The notes: generated from the sequence alone by a model not told the origin. A DNA stretch of 64,000 bases from Pantoea eucrina (GCF_002095385.1 NZ_MIPP01000009.1:21948-85947), one strand, 5' to 3'; positions 8,026 through 18,726 are shown, counted from the stretch's first letter. Translations and numbers: made by a program.

Positions 8026-8814
8026 ATGCAACCTATCATTCGTGTACAGCAGGTCAGCCAGCGTTTTACCACTTCCGGCGGCGATTTTCTGGCGCTCGAT
8101 AATGTCAGCTTTGATATTCATCAGGGGGAAACCCTGAGCCTGATCGGCCACTCCGGCTGTGGTAAATCCACGCTGCTCAACCTGATAGCCGGTTTAACCC
8201 GACCTACCAGCGGCGTCCTGTTATGCGATAACCGCGAAGTCACCGGCCCCGGCCCTGAGCGCGCCGTTGTGTTTCAAAACCACTCGCTGTTGCCCTGGCT
8301 GACGGCGTATCAGAACGTTGAGCTGGCGGTGGAGCAGGTGTTTAAAGGCAAGATGAACAAGGCGGAAATGCGTGACTGGATCGAGCACAACCTGAACCAA
8401 GTGCAAATGAGTCATGCCATGCATAAACGCCCCAGCGAGATCTCCGGCGGCATGAAGCAGCGTGTCGGTATCGCCCGCGCGCTGGCAATGAAACCTCGCG
8501 TGCTGCTGCTCGACGAACCCTTCGGTGCGCTGGATGCCTTAACGCGCGCGCATCTGCAGGACAGCGTCATGCGCATCCAGCAGGCGCTGAACACCACCAT
8601 CGTCCTGATTACCCATGATGTGGATGAAGCCGTGTTGCTGTCCGATCGGGTGCTGATGATGACCAACGGTCCGGCGGCGCAGGTGGGCGATATCCTGACG
8701 ATCGACCTGGTCCGGCCGCGTTCACGCGTGGCGCTGGCGGATGACGTGCGTTATCACCAGCTGCGCCAGAAAGTGCTGCATTTTCTCTACGAAAAACAGA
8801 CTTCGGCGGCATAA
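8026..8814 (+). CDS. nasD: NasD nitrate ABC transporter ATPase
   Basis: A 262-residue ABC ATPase with Walker A GHSGCGKST, signature ISGGMKQRVGIARAL, Walker B VLLLDEPFGALDA and the switch histidine in LITHDVDEA. NrtD-like length, no C-terminal binding-protein domain. Ten bases after nasE with AAGGGGA as ribosome-binding site. Confidence 0.93.
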   Translation: MQPIIRVQQVSQRFTTSGGDFLALDNVSFDIHQGETLSLIGHSGCGKSTLLNLIAGLTRPTSGVLLCDNREVTGPGPERAVVFQNHSLLPWLTAYQNVELAVEQVFKGKMNKAEMRDWIEHNLNQVQMSHAMHKRPSEISGGMKQRVGIARALAMKPRVLLLDEPFGALDALTRAHLQDSVMRIQQALNTTIVLITHDVDEAVLLSDRVLMMTNGPAAQVGDILTIDLVRPRSRVALADDVRYHQLRQKVLHFLYEKQTSAA

Positions 8815-8824
8815 GGACGACACC

Positions 8825-11800
8825 ATGAGACAACGGCTGCTGGTTGCGGGTAACGGGATGGCGGGCATGCACATGGTAGAAACTCTGTTGCAGCTGGCGC
8901 CGATGCGTTACGACATCACTGTGATTGGCCGTGAGCCGCACGGCAACTATAACCGTGTGCTGTTGTCGCCGCTGCTGGCCGGAGAAACCACCGTTGAGCA
9001 AACGCTGATCCACGACCCTGACTGGTATCACCGTCACGGCATAACATTGCGGGTGGGAGAGACGGTGGAACAGGTGAATATTGCTGAGCGGACCTTACGC
9101 ACCGACCAGCGCCTGCTGCACTGGGACCGCCTGGTACTGGCGACCGGATCGCAGCCCTGCAGGCCGTCTGTTCCAGGCAGCCACCTGCCGCATGTCAGCA
9201 CGTTTCGCACGCTGCAGGATGTGAACACTTTGCTGGCCGGGCACGGTCCGGTAGTGGTGGTCGGTGGGGGCTATCTGGGTATTGAAGCCGCCGCCGGACT
9301 TCAGGCGCAGGGACGTCAGGTCACGCTGATTCATCGTCAGTCACGTTTGCTGGACAGACAGCTGGATATCAGGGCAGGGGAATTACTGCTGGCTCAGCTC
9401 CGGGCGCGCGACATTCGCTGTGAACTGAATGCCAGCCTTGCGGCGGTCCGGACGGATAGCGTGATCCTCCATGATGGCCGTGCGCTGGCTGCGCAGCAGG
9501 TGGTGATGGCCATTGGTGTCCAGCCGGCGATCGCCCTGGCGCAGGCCGCCGGTATTCCCTGTCAGCGCGGCATTCTGGTGGATCGCCAGTTGCGCACTGC
9601 GCACGCCGGAATTTATGCCGTAGGCGAATGTTGTGAAATCAGCGGCGAGACCTTCGGTCTGGTCGCGCCCTGTCTGGCCCAGGCAAAGATTCTGGCGGCG
9701 CAACTGGCCGATCGGCCTCAGGGAGATTTCTACAGTGCGGCCACGGGCACCCGTCTCAAAGTCAGCGGCATTTCCCTGTTTAGCGCTGGTGACGTTCGCG
9801 AAGCCCCGTCTGTCACCAGTTTTGACCCGATCGCCGGGCACTATCGCCGCCTGTTCCTCAAAGACGGCCGACTGAACGGCGTGCTGCTGTATGGCGACTG
9901 CCAGCAAAGTGGCGCGCTGCTGAACCAACTCCATAATGCCGGACCGGTTTCTGTGAATACGCTGTTCGGCCTTGATGAACCTGAAACGCAGCCGCTGGCT
10001 GCAGGAAACCCTGTGATGAGCCAAACGAAACCTGTATTAGCCGTGGTGGGTCACGGCATGGTCAGCCACCATTTTCTGGAGCAGCTGGTCGCCCGTAACC
10101 TGCATCAGCATTATCACATTGTGGTCTACGGCGAAGAGCGCTATCAGGCTTACGATCGGGTTCACCTTTCTGAGTATTTCACCGGTAAAACGGCAACAGA
10201 GTTGTCGCTGGTGAGCGAGGATTTTTTTACCCGGAACGCAATTGAACTGCGCAGCGGTTGCCGGGTAGAGGCGATCGATCGCCAGCAGCGCAGCCTGCGT
10301 GACAGCGCGGGACGTGAGCTGGCCTGGGATAAGCTGGTGTTGGCCACCGGCTCCCGCGCCTTTGTACCACCGGTACCCGGCCATGACGCCGGGCGCTGCT
10401 TTGTCTACCGCACGCTGGACGATCTGGATGCCATCGCAGCTTGTGCCCGCCAGAGTCAGCGCGGCGTGGTGATCGGCGGCGGGCTGCTGGGGCTGGAAGC
10501 CGCCAATGCGCTGAAGCAGCTGGGGCTGGAGACGCACGTGGTTGAGTTTGCGCCGCGCCTGATGGCCGTGCAACTGGATGACGGCGGGGCGCTGATGCTG
10601 CGGCAAAAGATCGACTCGCTGGGCGTGACGGTGCATACCTCGAAGCAGACCGAACAGATTGCCACCCAGCCTGACGGCAGTCTGGTGCTGCACTTTGCCG
10701 ATGGCGGCGAGCTGGCCACAGATCTGGTGCTGTTCTCTGCCGGTATCCGCCCGCGTGATGAGCTGGCCCGGAGCGTCGACATCAGCGTGGGGCCGCGCGG
10801 CGGCATTACCATCAATGATCAATGCCAGACGAGTGACAGCGACATTTATGCTATCGGCGAATGCGCGTTGTGGAACGGGCAGATTTTTGGCCTGGTAGCG
10901 CCTGGCTACCAGATGGCGCGTGTGCTGGCCGGGCATCTGGCGGCCGAACCGGCGCAGTTCACCGGTGCCGACATGAGCACTAAACTGAAGCTGCTGGGCG
11001 TAGAAGTCGCCTCCTTTGGCGATGCGCACGGCAAAACGCCGGGCAGCCTGAGCTACCACTGGGCCAACGGGCCAAAAGGCATTTACAAGAAGATCGTGGT
11101 TAGCGCCGACAATGCACGACTGCTGGGCGGCGTGCTGGTGGGAGACAGCAGCGACTATGCCACGCTCCTGCAAATGATGTTAAACGCCATGCCGCTGCCG
11201 ACGGCAGCGGAAGCGCTGATTTTGCCTGCGTTGAATGGCGCGCCGGCCAAAGGGTTGGGCGTCGCTGCGCTGCCGGACAGTGCCCAGGTGTGTTCCTGCC
11301 ATAACGTCAGTAAAGGCGATATCTGCCATGCAGTGCAGAGTGGCTGTGGCGATATGGCCAGTATAAAAAGCTGCACCAAAGCCGCAACAGGCTGTGGCGG
11401 CTGCGCCGCGCTGGTAAAACAGGTGATGGAGCTTCAGCTGGAAAACCTGGGCGTCGCTGTTAAAAAAGACATCTGTGAGCACTTCGCCTATTCTCGTCAG
11501 GAGCTGTATCACCTGATCCGTATTAATGGCATCAAAACCTTTGACGATCTGCTGGCCAGCCACGGACGGGGTTGTGGTTGCGAGGTATGCAAACCGCTGG
11601 TGGGGTCGCTACTGGCCTCGTGCTGGAACGATTACCTGCTGAAACCGGCACATTTACCGTTACAGGACACGAATGACCGTTACTTTGCCAATATCCAGAA
11701 AGATGGCACCTATTCGGTCGTACCGCGCGTGCCGGGGGGCGAGATCACGCCACAGGGCCTGATTGCTATCGGCGAAGTGGCCGTGCGTTACGATCTCTAT

Positions 11801-12898
11801 ACCAAAATTACCGGCGGCCAGCGTATCGATCTGTTTGGTGCGCGGCTGGACCAGCTGCCTGCTATCTGGGAAACCCTGCTGGAAGCCGGTTTTGAAACCG
11901 GTCATGCCTACGGAAAATCTCTGCGTACGGTGAAATCCTGCGTCGGCTCGACCTGGTGCCGTTATGGCGTGCAGGATTCTACCGCCTTCGCCATCGCGCT
12001 GGAGAACCGGTATAAGGGCCTGCGCGCACCGCATAAGATCAAGATGGCGGTGTCCGGCTGCACCCGCGAATGTGCGGAAGCACAAAGTAAAGATATCGGG
12101 GTCATCGCCACGGAAAACGGCTGGAACCTGTACGTCTGCGGCAATGGCGGCATGAAGCCGCGCCATGCGGAACTGTTTGCCAGCGATCTGGACGATGACA
12201 CGCTAATCCAGTACGTCGACCGGCTTCTGATGTTCTACGTGCGCACGGCGGATCGCCTGCAGCGTACCAGCGTCTGGATGGATAACATGGAGGGCGGGCT
12301 GGACTACCTGCGTGAGGTGGTGATTCATGACAGCCTGGGGATCGCCGCCACGCTGGAACAGGAAATGCAACAGGTGGTGGACACCTGGCAATGCGAATGG
12401 CAGACCACGCTGGCCGATCCCTCGCGACGTGCGCTGTTTACCGCCACAGTGAACAGCGACCAGCCGGATGAAACGCTGCACTATGCACGCGTGCGCGGAC
12501 AGCGCCAGCCACACAAGGCCAGTGGTATTCCCCTGATGCATCTGCCCGCCGAACCCTGGAGCGAAATCTGCCCACTGGAGGCCATTCCGCCAGAGGCCGG
12601 CATCGGAGCCCGTCTTGGCAGCGTCCGTATTGCCTTATTCCGCATGGGTGATGACTGTTATGCGCTGGAGGATCGTGAGCCGGGCAGCGAAGCCAGCGTA
12701 CTGTCACGCGGTATCCTTGGTGATGTTGCGGGGGAGCCGGTGGTGATCTCGCCGCTTTACAAACAGCGTGTACGCCTGCGTGACGGACAGAGCCTTGATA
12801 ATCCCCAGCATCAGCTGCGTTGCTGGCCGGTTAAACTGGAGGACGGCCAGGTCTGGGTCGCAAACCGTCCGCTTAACCTGATGGCGCAGGCATCATGA
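8825..12898 (+). CDS. nasB: NasC-NasB fusion: nitrate reductase electron-transfer flavoprotein joined to NADH-nitrite reductase
   Basis: One 1357-codon frame covers what are two genes in Klebsiella. Residues 1-395 are NasC-like: an FAD/NADH oxidoreductase (VAGNGMAGM, VVVVGGGYLGIEAA) that passes electrons to NasA. From MSQTKPVLAVVGHGM (about residue 398, base 10016) begins a full NirB-type protein: second FAD/NADH module (GVVIGGGLLGLEAA), a BFD-type [2Fe-2S] region (CSCHN...GCGGC), and the siroheme/[4Fe-4S] reductase with CVGSTWC and CTREC. The last 105 residues resemble NirD; as in E. coli NirD the Rieske Cys/His ligands are missing. The start at 8825 follows AAGGACGACACC; the frame is open further upstream but inside nasD. 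A TGATG at the junction hints at an ancestral stop-start overlap. Confidence 0.88.
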   Translation: MRQRLLVAGNGMAGMHMVETLLQLAPMRYDITVIGREPHGNYNRVLLSPLLAGETTVEQTLIHDPDWYHRHGITLRVGETVEQVNIAERTLRTDQRLLHWDRLVLATGSQPCRPSVPGSHLPHVSTFRTLQDVNTLLAGHGPVVVVGGGYLGIEAAAGLQAQGRQVTLIHRQSRLLDRQLDIRAGELLLAQLRARDIRCELNASLAAVRTDSVILHDGRALAAQQVVMAIGVQPAIALAQAAGIPCQRGILVDRQLRTAHAGIYAVGECCEISGETFGLVAPCLAQAKILAAQLADRPQGDFYSAATGTRLKVSGISLFSAGDVREAPSVTSFDPIAGHYRRLFLKDGRLNGVLLYGDCQQSGALLNQLHNAGPVSVNTLFGLDEPETQPLAAGNPVMSQTKPVLAVVGHGMVSHHFLEQLVARNLHQHYHIVVYGEERYQAYDRVHLSEYFTGKTATELSLVSEDFFTRNAIELRSGCRVEAIDRQQRSLRDSAGRELAWDKLVLATGSRAFVPPVPGHDAGRCFVYRTLDDLDAIAACARQSQRGVVIGGGLLGLEAANALKQLGLETHVVEFAPRLMAVQLDDGGALMLRQKIDSLGVTVHTSKQTEQIATQPDGSLVLHFADGGELATDLVLFSAGIRPRDELARSVDISVGPRGGITINDQCQTSDSDIYAIGECALWNGQIFGLVAPGYQMARVLAGHLAAEPAQFTGADMSTKLKLLGVEVASFGDAHGKTPGSLSYHWANGPKGIYKKIVVSADNARLLGGVLVGDSSDYATLLQMMLNAMPLPTAAEALILPALNGAPAKGLGVAALPDSAQVCSCHNVSKGDICHAVQSGCGDMASIKSCTKAATGCGGCAALVKQVMELQLENLGVAVKKDICEHFAYSRQELYHLIRINGIKTFDDLLASHGRGCGCEVCKPLVGSLLASCWNDYLLKPAHLPLQDTNDRYFANIQKDGTYSVVPRVPGGEITPQGLIAIGEVAVRYDLYTKITGGQRIDLFGARLDQLPAIWETLLEAGFETGHAYGKSLRTVKSCVGSTWCRYGVQDSTAFAIALENRYKGLRAPHKIKMAVSGCTRECAEAQSKDIGVIATENGWNLYVCGNGGMKPRHAELFASDLDDDTLIQYVDRLLMFYVRTADRLQRTSVWMDNMEGGLDYLREVVIHDSLGIAATLEQEMQQVVDTWQCEWQTTLADPSRRALFTATVNSDQPDETLHYARVRGQRQPHKASGIPLMHLPAEPWSEICPLEAIPPEAGIGARLGSVRIALFRMGDDCYALEDREPGSEASVLSRGILGDVAGEPVVISPLYKQRVRLRDGQSLDNPQHQLRCWPVKLEDGQVWVANRPLNLMAQAS

Positions 12899-15515
12899 AA
12901 ACTACCTGCGCTTATTGCGGGGTGGGCTGCGGCGTCGAGGTCACGCAGCCGCAGAGCGCGTCGCCTCAGGTCAGTGGCGATACCCGTCATCCGGCGAATG
13001 CCGGGCGGCTATGCGTAAAGGGCGCGGCACTGGGCGAAACCCTGACACAGGCCGGACGGTTGCTGCATCCTCAGCTTCATCACCAGCGGGTCAGCATGGA
13101 GACGGCACTGGATGCCGCGGCTGATGGTTTGCGCAGGATTATCGATGCGCATGGCCCGGAGGCAGTGGCTTTCTACGGTTCCGGCCAGTTGCTCACGGAA
13201 GATTACTATGTGGCTAACAAGCTGATGAAAGGCTTTCTCGGCGTCGCCAACATCGATACCAATTCACGCCTGTGTATGGCCTCCGCGGTGACAGGCTATA
13301 AACGGGCATTTGGGGCGGATGCCGTACCGTGCTGTTACGAGGATCTGGATGAGGCCGAGGTAGTCATTCTTGTCGGCTCGAACGCCGCCTGGGCCCATCC
13401 GGTGCTGTTTCAGCGCCTGAAACAGGCAAAAGCGCAGCGCCCTGAGATGCAGGTTGTGGTTATCGATCCGCGCCGCACGGCCAGTTGTGAATTCGCCGAT
13501 CTGCATTTACCGCTCCGGCCGGGCAGCGATCCGGCCCTGTTCTCGGGCCTGCTGCACTGGCTGGAACAGCATGACGGCATTGACGCCACGATGCTGCCGC
13601 ATCTGGACGGTGTAGACACAACCTTACGGGCCGCGTGGCAGTGGGATGGTGCGGCGGTGGCAGCCCATTGTGATATCAGCCAGGAGGTGATCGCTGCGTT
13701 CTACCAGTTGTTCGCCCGGCATGAGCGCGTACTGACCTTATGGTGCATGGGCATTAACCAGTCACAAAGCGGCAGTGACAACAACAATGCTATTCTCAAT
13801 GCGCACCTGCTGAGCGGCAAGATTGGCCGACCCGGCTGCGGCCCGTTTTCGCTGACCGGACAGCCGAATGCGATGGGCGGGCGGGAAGTAGGGGGGCTGG
13901 CCAACCAACTGGCGGCGCATATGAGTTTCACCGCAGAAGATTGCGACCGTTTACAGCGTTTCTGGCGCAGTCCGCGTATGGCGCGTGAGCCCGGCCTGAC
14001 GGCGGTTGATCTGTTTGACGCCATTGACCGTGGAGCAATCAAAGCTGTGTGGATTATGGGCACCAATCCGGCGGTTTCGATGCCAGAAGGCAATCGCATT
14101 GCCCGGGCGCTGGCTGCCTGTCCGCTGGTAATTGTGTCAGACGTGCTGGCGCAAACGGATACCACCGCCTTTGCGCATATTTTGCTACCCGCGCAGGCTG
14201 GGGGGAAAAGAACGGCACCGTGACCAATTCTGAACGCCGGATTTCCCGTCAGCGCGCGTTTATGCCTCCGGCCGGAGAAGCTAAACCGGACTGGTGGTTA
14301 CTCGCGCAGGTCGCCCAGCGTCTGGGCTTTCATGAAGGCTTTACCTGGCCGCATCCGGCAGCCATCTTCCGCGAACATGCGGCGTTGTCGGGGTTTGAGA
14401 ATAACGGCCAGCGCGCCTTTGATATCAGCGGTCTGGCCGGTATGAGCGACGCACAGTGGGATGCGATGAAGCCGGTACAGTGGCCAATCAACGCTCGTTA
14501 TCCCGAGGGCTGCGCCCGGCTGTTTAGCGACCGGCACTTTTACCATCCTGATGGTAAAGCCCACCTGTTGCCACCGGCCACGCCGCAGCCAGTGGTGTGC
14601 GAAACGGCTTACCCGTTATTAATGAACAGCGGACGGATCCGCGATCAGTGGCACACCATGACGCGTACCGGCCTGGTTCCCCGGCTCATGCAGCACTGTG
14701 ATGAGCCATTTGCAGCCCTGCATCCGCAGGACGCACAACGCTATGGCCTATGCGCGGGCGCACTGGCACGGGTGCAGTCCGATGCGGGCTGGATGACGGT
14801 GCGTGTGACGCTGGACAGCGGTCTGCGGCGCGGTGAGATCTTTGTCCCTATGCACTGGAACCGACAGTTCAGCCTGCAGGGCACGGTTGGCGGACTGGTG
14901 GCTTCAACCCGCTGTCCAGTCTCGGCACAGCCTGCATTTAAACAAACCGCTGTGCGTATCCACCCGCTCAACGCCAGCTGGCAGGGCTGGCTCTGGCAGC
15001 GCGACGCAAGCCCGCCTGATGCGCTGCGCTACTGGGCGCGAACACCCTATGAGGGCGTGCAACGCTTTAGCGTGGCTGGAGACGGTTCGCCAGAACAGTG
15101 GCTCATGGCAACGATCCCGCTGGCCGGGCTGCAACTGCAAACCGCTCATGCGGCGGAACCGCTTTACCGCCTGCTGGCCTGGCGTAACGGTGAGCTGCAC
15201 CTGGTCTTTTATGCAGGCGCGTCTTTACCCGAGATCAATCATGACTGGGTTGCGCAGGCTTTTCGCCTGGCACCTGTGAATGCGGCGGACCGGCATGCTC
15301 TGCTGGCGGGACAATCGGCACAACGTGCCGTGGCTGGCCGGACGATCTGTAGCTGCTTTGGCGTCGGGGAAAACACCATCTTACAGGCGATTAAACAGGG
15401 CTGTCACAGCACCCAGGCACTGGGTAACGCACTCAGCTGTGGTACCAACTGCGGCTCATGCCTGCCGGAGCTAAAACACCTTTTGCTTTCTGTTGCTGTA
15501 CCGGAGGAAGAATGA
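12895..15515 (+). pseudogene. nasA: NasA assimilatory nitrate reductase catalytic subunit, split by a one-base frameshift
   Basis: Overlaps nasB by ATGA. The first frame (12895-14223, 442 codons) starts with the [4Fe-4S] motif CAYCGVGCGVEV...GRLCVKG and the molybdopterin core; it ends GGKRTAP. The second frame, from about 14196 to 15515, continues without loss: GWGEKNGTVTNSERR, the dinucleotide-binding domain, and a C-terminal BFD-like [2Fe-2S] domain (CSCFGVGEN...CGTNCGSC). Adding one G after the CAG at 14194-14196 restores PAQGWGEKNG and a protein of about 873 residues, normal for NasA. It is either a recent null mutation or a read error in a G-rich run (the stretch holds GGCTGGGGGG). If real, nitrate reduction by this copy is lost while nitrite reduction could remain. 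Confidence 0.88.
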
Positions 15516-16342
15516 TGGACGCGATCAACCCCTTAGATAAACTGCTGGCGCCGGACAACGCGTCCAGCCCTGGCAAAGTCTGGCTGGTAGGGGCCGGACC
15601 GGGGGATGTGGATCTACTGACAGTCAAGGCGCTGCGCCTGCTGCAACGTGCGGATGTCGTGGTCTATGATCGCCTGGTCAGCGAAGCGGTGATGGCGGAA
15701 GTCGCCAGCAGTGCACTCTGTATCGACGTGGGTAAACAGCCGGGTCATCACGGCCTGAAGCAGGCTCAGATTAATCAACTGCTGGTGGACCTGGCTGCCA
15801 GCGGGCGCAATGTCGTGCGTTTAAAAGGCGGCGATCCCTTTATCTTTGGCCGTGGCGGTGAAGAGATGGTCAGCCTGCAGCAGGCGAATATTGTCTGCGA
15901 AGTGGTGCCCGGTATTACCGCCGCAGTGGGCTGTGCGGCTGCCAGCGGCATTCCGCTGACGCACCGTGACTGTGCCCAGTCATTGCGCTTTATCACTGGA
16001 CACGGGCGCAGCGGCGAACCACAGCTGGATGCGGCGGCGCTGACCGCGACCAATCAGACGCTGGTTTTTTACATGGGGTTGAGCTGGAGCAGCGTGATTA
16101 GCGCCCGGTTGCAGGAATATGGCCGCAGAGAGGCAACGCCGGTGGCGATTATTGAGAACGGTACGCGTCAGAACCAGCGGGTGCTGATCACCACGCTGGC
16201 CGGGTTGCCCGAAACTGTTGATCAGCAAAAACCGGTGTCGCCGTCGTTACTGATTGTGGGCGACGTGGTGCGCTATTACCGTACCGATCTAATCGCAGCT
16301 CATGAGGGGGAGTTGGCGTTAAGTGATATTGCAGCGCACTGA
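15515..16342 (+). CDS. cobA: Uroporphyrinogen-III C-methyltransferase (siroheme synthesis)
   Basis: A 275-residue SUMT. Motifs: VWLVGAGPGDVDLLTVKALR at the SAM-binding N-terminus and RLKGGDPFIFGRGGEE in the active region, later GDVVRYY. It makes precorrin-2, the precursor of siroheme, the cofactor of the nitrite reductase encoded upstream. Start at 15515 gives seven bases to GGAGG; an ATG three bases earlier overlaps the nasA stop. Last gene of the nas operon; no clear terminator follows. Confidence 0.92.
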   Translation: MDAINPLDKLLAPDNASSPGKVWLVGAGPGDVDLLTVKALRLLQRADVVVYDRLVSEAVMAEVASSALCIDVGKQPGHHGLKQAQINQLLVDLAASGRNVVRLKGGDPFIFGRGGEEMVSLQQANIVCEVVPGITAAVGCAAASGIPLTHRDCAQSLRFITGHGRSGEPQLDAAALTATNQTLVFYMGLSWSSVISARLQEYGRREATPVAIIENGTRQNQRVLITTLAGLPETVDQQKPVSPSLLIVGDVVRYYRTDLIAAHEGELALSDIAAH

Positions 16343-16426
16343 TGCTTATCGTACCGAAGGAAGGAGGACACGATTTTTTCGGGTAGGGGATGAGACGGTC
16401 AAAACCAATATTACACCCAGCGCTTA

Positions 16427-16437
16427 TTATGTGGAAT
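16427..16437 (+). repeat. Element end repeat L1 (TTATGTGGAAT)
   Basis: Identical to the end repeats at 17528 and 18615, and followed like the one at 17528 by ACA and TTCAAC. It lies about 45 bp from the 3' end of umuC fragment 2, just as the 17528 copy lies about 40 bp from fragment 3. Its outer flank is not umuC, so it marks the left end of a further, outer element whose other side has been replaced. Confidence 0.65.
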
Positions 16438-16481
16438 ACACATTCAACCCTAGAAATAGCCATTTAGCTTATCAGGTCGGG

Positions 16482-17526
16482 TTACAATATACGTGCAACA
16501 GGAATATCTGACCAGCGTGTAGTCCAGGAAGGGCTGAGCATTTCCCGCTTCATTCTCCATTCAGTATTAGTTCCCTGTCCTGCAAACCACACGTGACCCA
16601 GCCCGGACTGGTTGATGCCGTCGAGTACCTTCATCAGCTGTGCGCTGTTAGCCCGCGGCTGTACGTCGTCAAAGAGGTTAAGCTGACTCACGCCGTCTAG
16701 CGTGAAGTCATCAAGCATAATACCGGCTTTCATGTACCGGCGGCCTTCCAGCCAGATGCGGTCCAAACTGCGCATGGCCACTTCAATGATGTCGCGCGTA
16801 TCCTGCGTGGGCAGCGTCAGCTTTTCACCGGCCGTGTTGCCGTAAAACACCTCGTTAACAGCATGTGGCGAGGTTCTGATAAAGACACTGATGCGCCTGC
16901 AAAACTGTCGTTCGCATAGGAGCTTCTCAGCCGCACGCGTGGCGTACTGACACAGCTCCTGCTGCATGGCCACTTTTGAGGTGATGCGTTCGCCAAAGGA
17001 TCTTGAACAGCAAATCTGCTGCTTGGCTGGCGGTAGCTCCTCGATCGGAATGCATGACTCGCCGTTCAGTTCGCGTACGGCTCTCTCCAGCACCACGTTG
17101 AAGGCTTTGCGAATGAGGGCAGGGTGCGCACGCGCCAGCTGCAGGGCACTGCTGATGCCCATGACGTTCAGTCTTTTACCGATGCGCTGGCCAACGCCCC
17201 AGACTTCCTCCACGGGCTGATTGGCCAGCAGTGTTTCGGTGCGTTTCGGATTGCCCGGCGTAAGTGCGAGCACGGCGCGGAACTGCTTCCACTCTTTACT
17301 GGCCCACTGCGCTGATTTCGCCAGGGTTTTTGTCGGCCCCATGCCCACGCCGACGGTCAGTCCGGTTGTGGCCAGCACATGCGCGAGCAGGCGCCGGCCG
17401 AAGTGCTCAAAGTCTTCGCATCCGTTTATTCCCGTCAGAACGAGAAACATTTCATCAATACTGTACTGCTCGACACGAGGCGTCAGCTCTTCCAGAGCAG
17501 TCATCACACGCTGGCTGAGACTATGG
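16482..17526 (-). pseudogene. umuC: umuC 3' half 2 (partner of the 5' half at 58.3-58.5 kb)
   Basis: Encodes about 345 C-terminal residues of a UmuC/Y-family polymerase, open throughout: HSLSQRVMTALEEL, catalytic YSIDEMF, the helix-hairpin region VWGVGQRIGKRL, and the C-terminal domain to SDIPVARIL. The first 80 codons, including the catalytic aspartate of LADVNSFY, are missing. The break falls at the NYALY/HSLS position and abuts end repeat L2. Joined to the 5' half at 58273-58509 it would restore a normal-length UmuC in frame. Confidence 0.9.
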
Positions 17527-17527
17527 T

Positions 17528-17538
17528 TTATGTGGAAT
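17528..17538 (+). repeat. Element B left end repeat L2 (TTATGTGGAAT)
   Basis: Sits directly beside the broken end of umuC fragment 2. Inverted relative to the repeat at 58258-58268, which abuts the matching umuC 5' half. Confidence 0.8.
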
Positions 17539-17568
17539 ACAGTTTCAACTGCTTAATTAATAATCGTC

Positions 17569-18614
17569 TCAGAGCACACGTGCTTTAGGAATGTCTGACC
17601 AGCGCGTGGTCCAGGCAGGGCTAAGCATTTCACGCTTCATTTTCCACTCAGTGTTAATTCCCTGTCCGGCAAACCACACATTTCCCAGTCCTGACTGATT
17701 AATGCCGTCCAGTACTTTCATCAGCTGTGCGCTTTTAGCCCGTGGCCGATTATCGTCAAACAGATTTAGCTGGCTTACGCCGTTCGGCGTAAAGTTATCA
17801 AGCATGATGCCTGCTTTCATGTATCTGCGACCCTCAAGCCAGATACAATCGAGCGACCGCATCGCAGACTCAATGATGTCCCGCGTATCCTGTGTTGGTA
17901 GTGTCAGCTTCTCTCCGGCGCTGTTTCCGTAAAACACCTCACCGCTGGCGTGTGGCGACGTCCGGATAAACACGCCGATGTTGCGGCAGTACTGACGTTC
18001 CCCTCGCAGCTTTTCCGCTGCGCGTGCAGCGTACTGACACAGCGCCTGCTGCATGGCTGTTTTTGTTGTAATGCGCTCCCCGAAGCTGCGACTGCAGACT
18101 ATCTGCTGTTTTGCCGGCGGCAGTTCTTCCAGCGGAATACATGACTCACCGTTCAGCTCGCGTACGGTGCGTTCCAGTACCACGGAAAAGTTATCGCGAA
18201 TGAACTTTGGACGCGCGCGTGACAGCTGCAGGGCGGTTTCGATGCCCATCAGGCTGAGTCGCTTACCGATACGCCGTCCCACACCCCATATTTCCTCAAC
18301 GGGCTGGTTAGCTAGCAGAGTTTCGGTACGTTTCAGATTACCCGGCGTCAGCGCCAGCACGCCGCGAAACTGCTTCCACTCCTTACTCGCCCACTGGGCC
18401 GATTTTGCCAGCGTTTTAGTGGGCCCCATGCCGACACCGACGGTAAGACCCGTTGTGGTAAATACATGCGCGCGCAGGCGACGACCAAAAGCTTCGAAGT
18501 CCTCACAGCCGTTAATACCGGTAATATCCAGGAACATTTCATCAATGCTGTACTGCTCGACGCGTGGCGTTATCTCCTCAAGCGCGGTCATTACTCTCTG
18601 GCTCAGGCTGTGAT
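17569..18614 (-). pseudogene. umuC: umuC 3' half 3 (partner of the 5' half at 29.5-29.7 kb)
   Basis: Same content as fragment 2: HSLSQRVMTALEEI, YSIDEMF, IWGVGRRIGKRL, ending SDIPKARVL. Open over about 345 codons. It lacks the first 80 codons and stops at the same position beside end repeat L3. Joined to 29471-29707 it reads through in frame (ALY-HSLSQ). It is highly similar to fragment 2, so homologous recombination between them is possible. Confidence 0.9.
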
Positions 18615-18625
18615 TTATGTGGAAT
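18615..18625 (+). repeat. Element A left end repeat L3 (TTATGTGGAAT)
   Basis: Abuts the broken end of umuC fragment 3. Inverted relative to ATTCCACTTAA at 29456-29466; 10 of 11 positions agree. Confidence 0.8.
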
Positions 18626-18726
18626 GGAAAATCTACAGGATTAGTTTGGATTGGAATGTCCGCTACGAGCGAGAAGCGGAAGTTGCAACACTACGGCAGG
18701 TCTGCACGGCAAATAAAGCTGATGAC

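Noticed and set aside
10037..11173. Long minus-strand open frame (378 codons) opposite nasB
   Set aside because: Antisense shadow of a GC-rich gene with strong third-position bias; the plus strand encodes recognisable NirB domains.
18053..18613. 186-codon plus-strand frame over umuC fragment 3
   Set aside because: Antisense of umuC; a similar frame appears opposite fragment 2 for the same reason.
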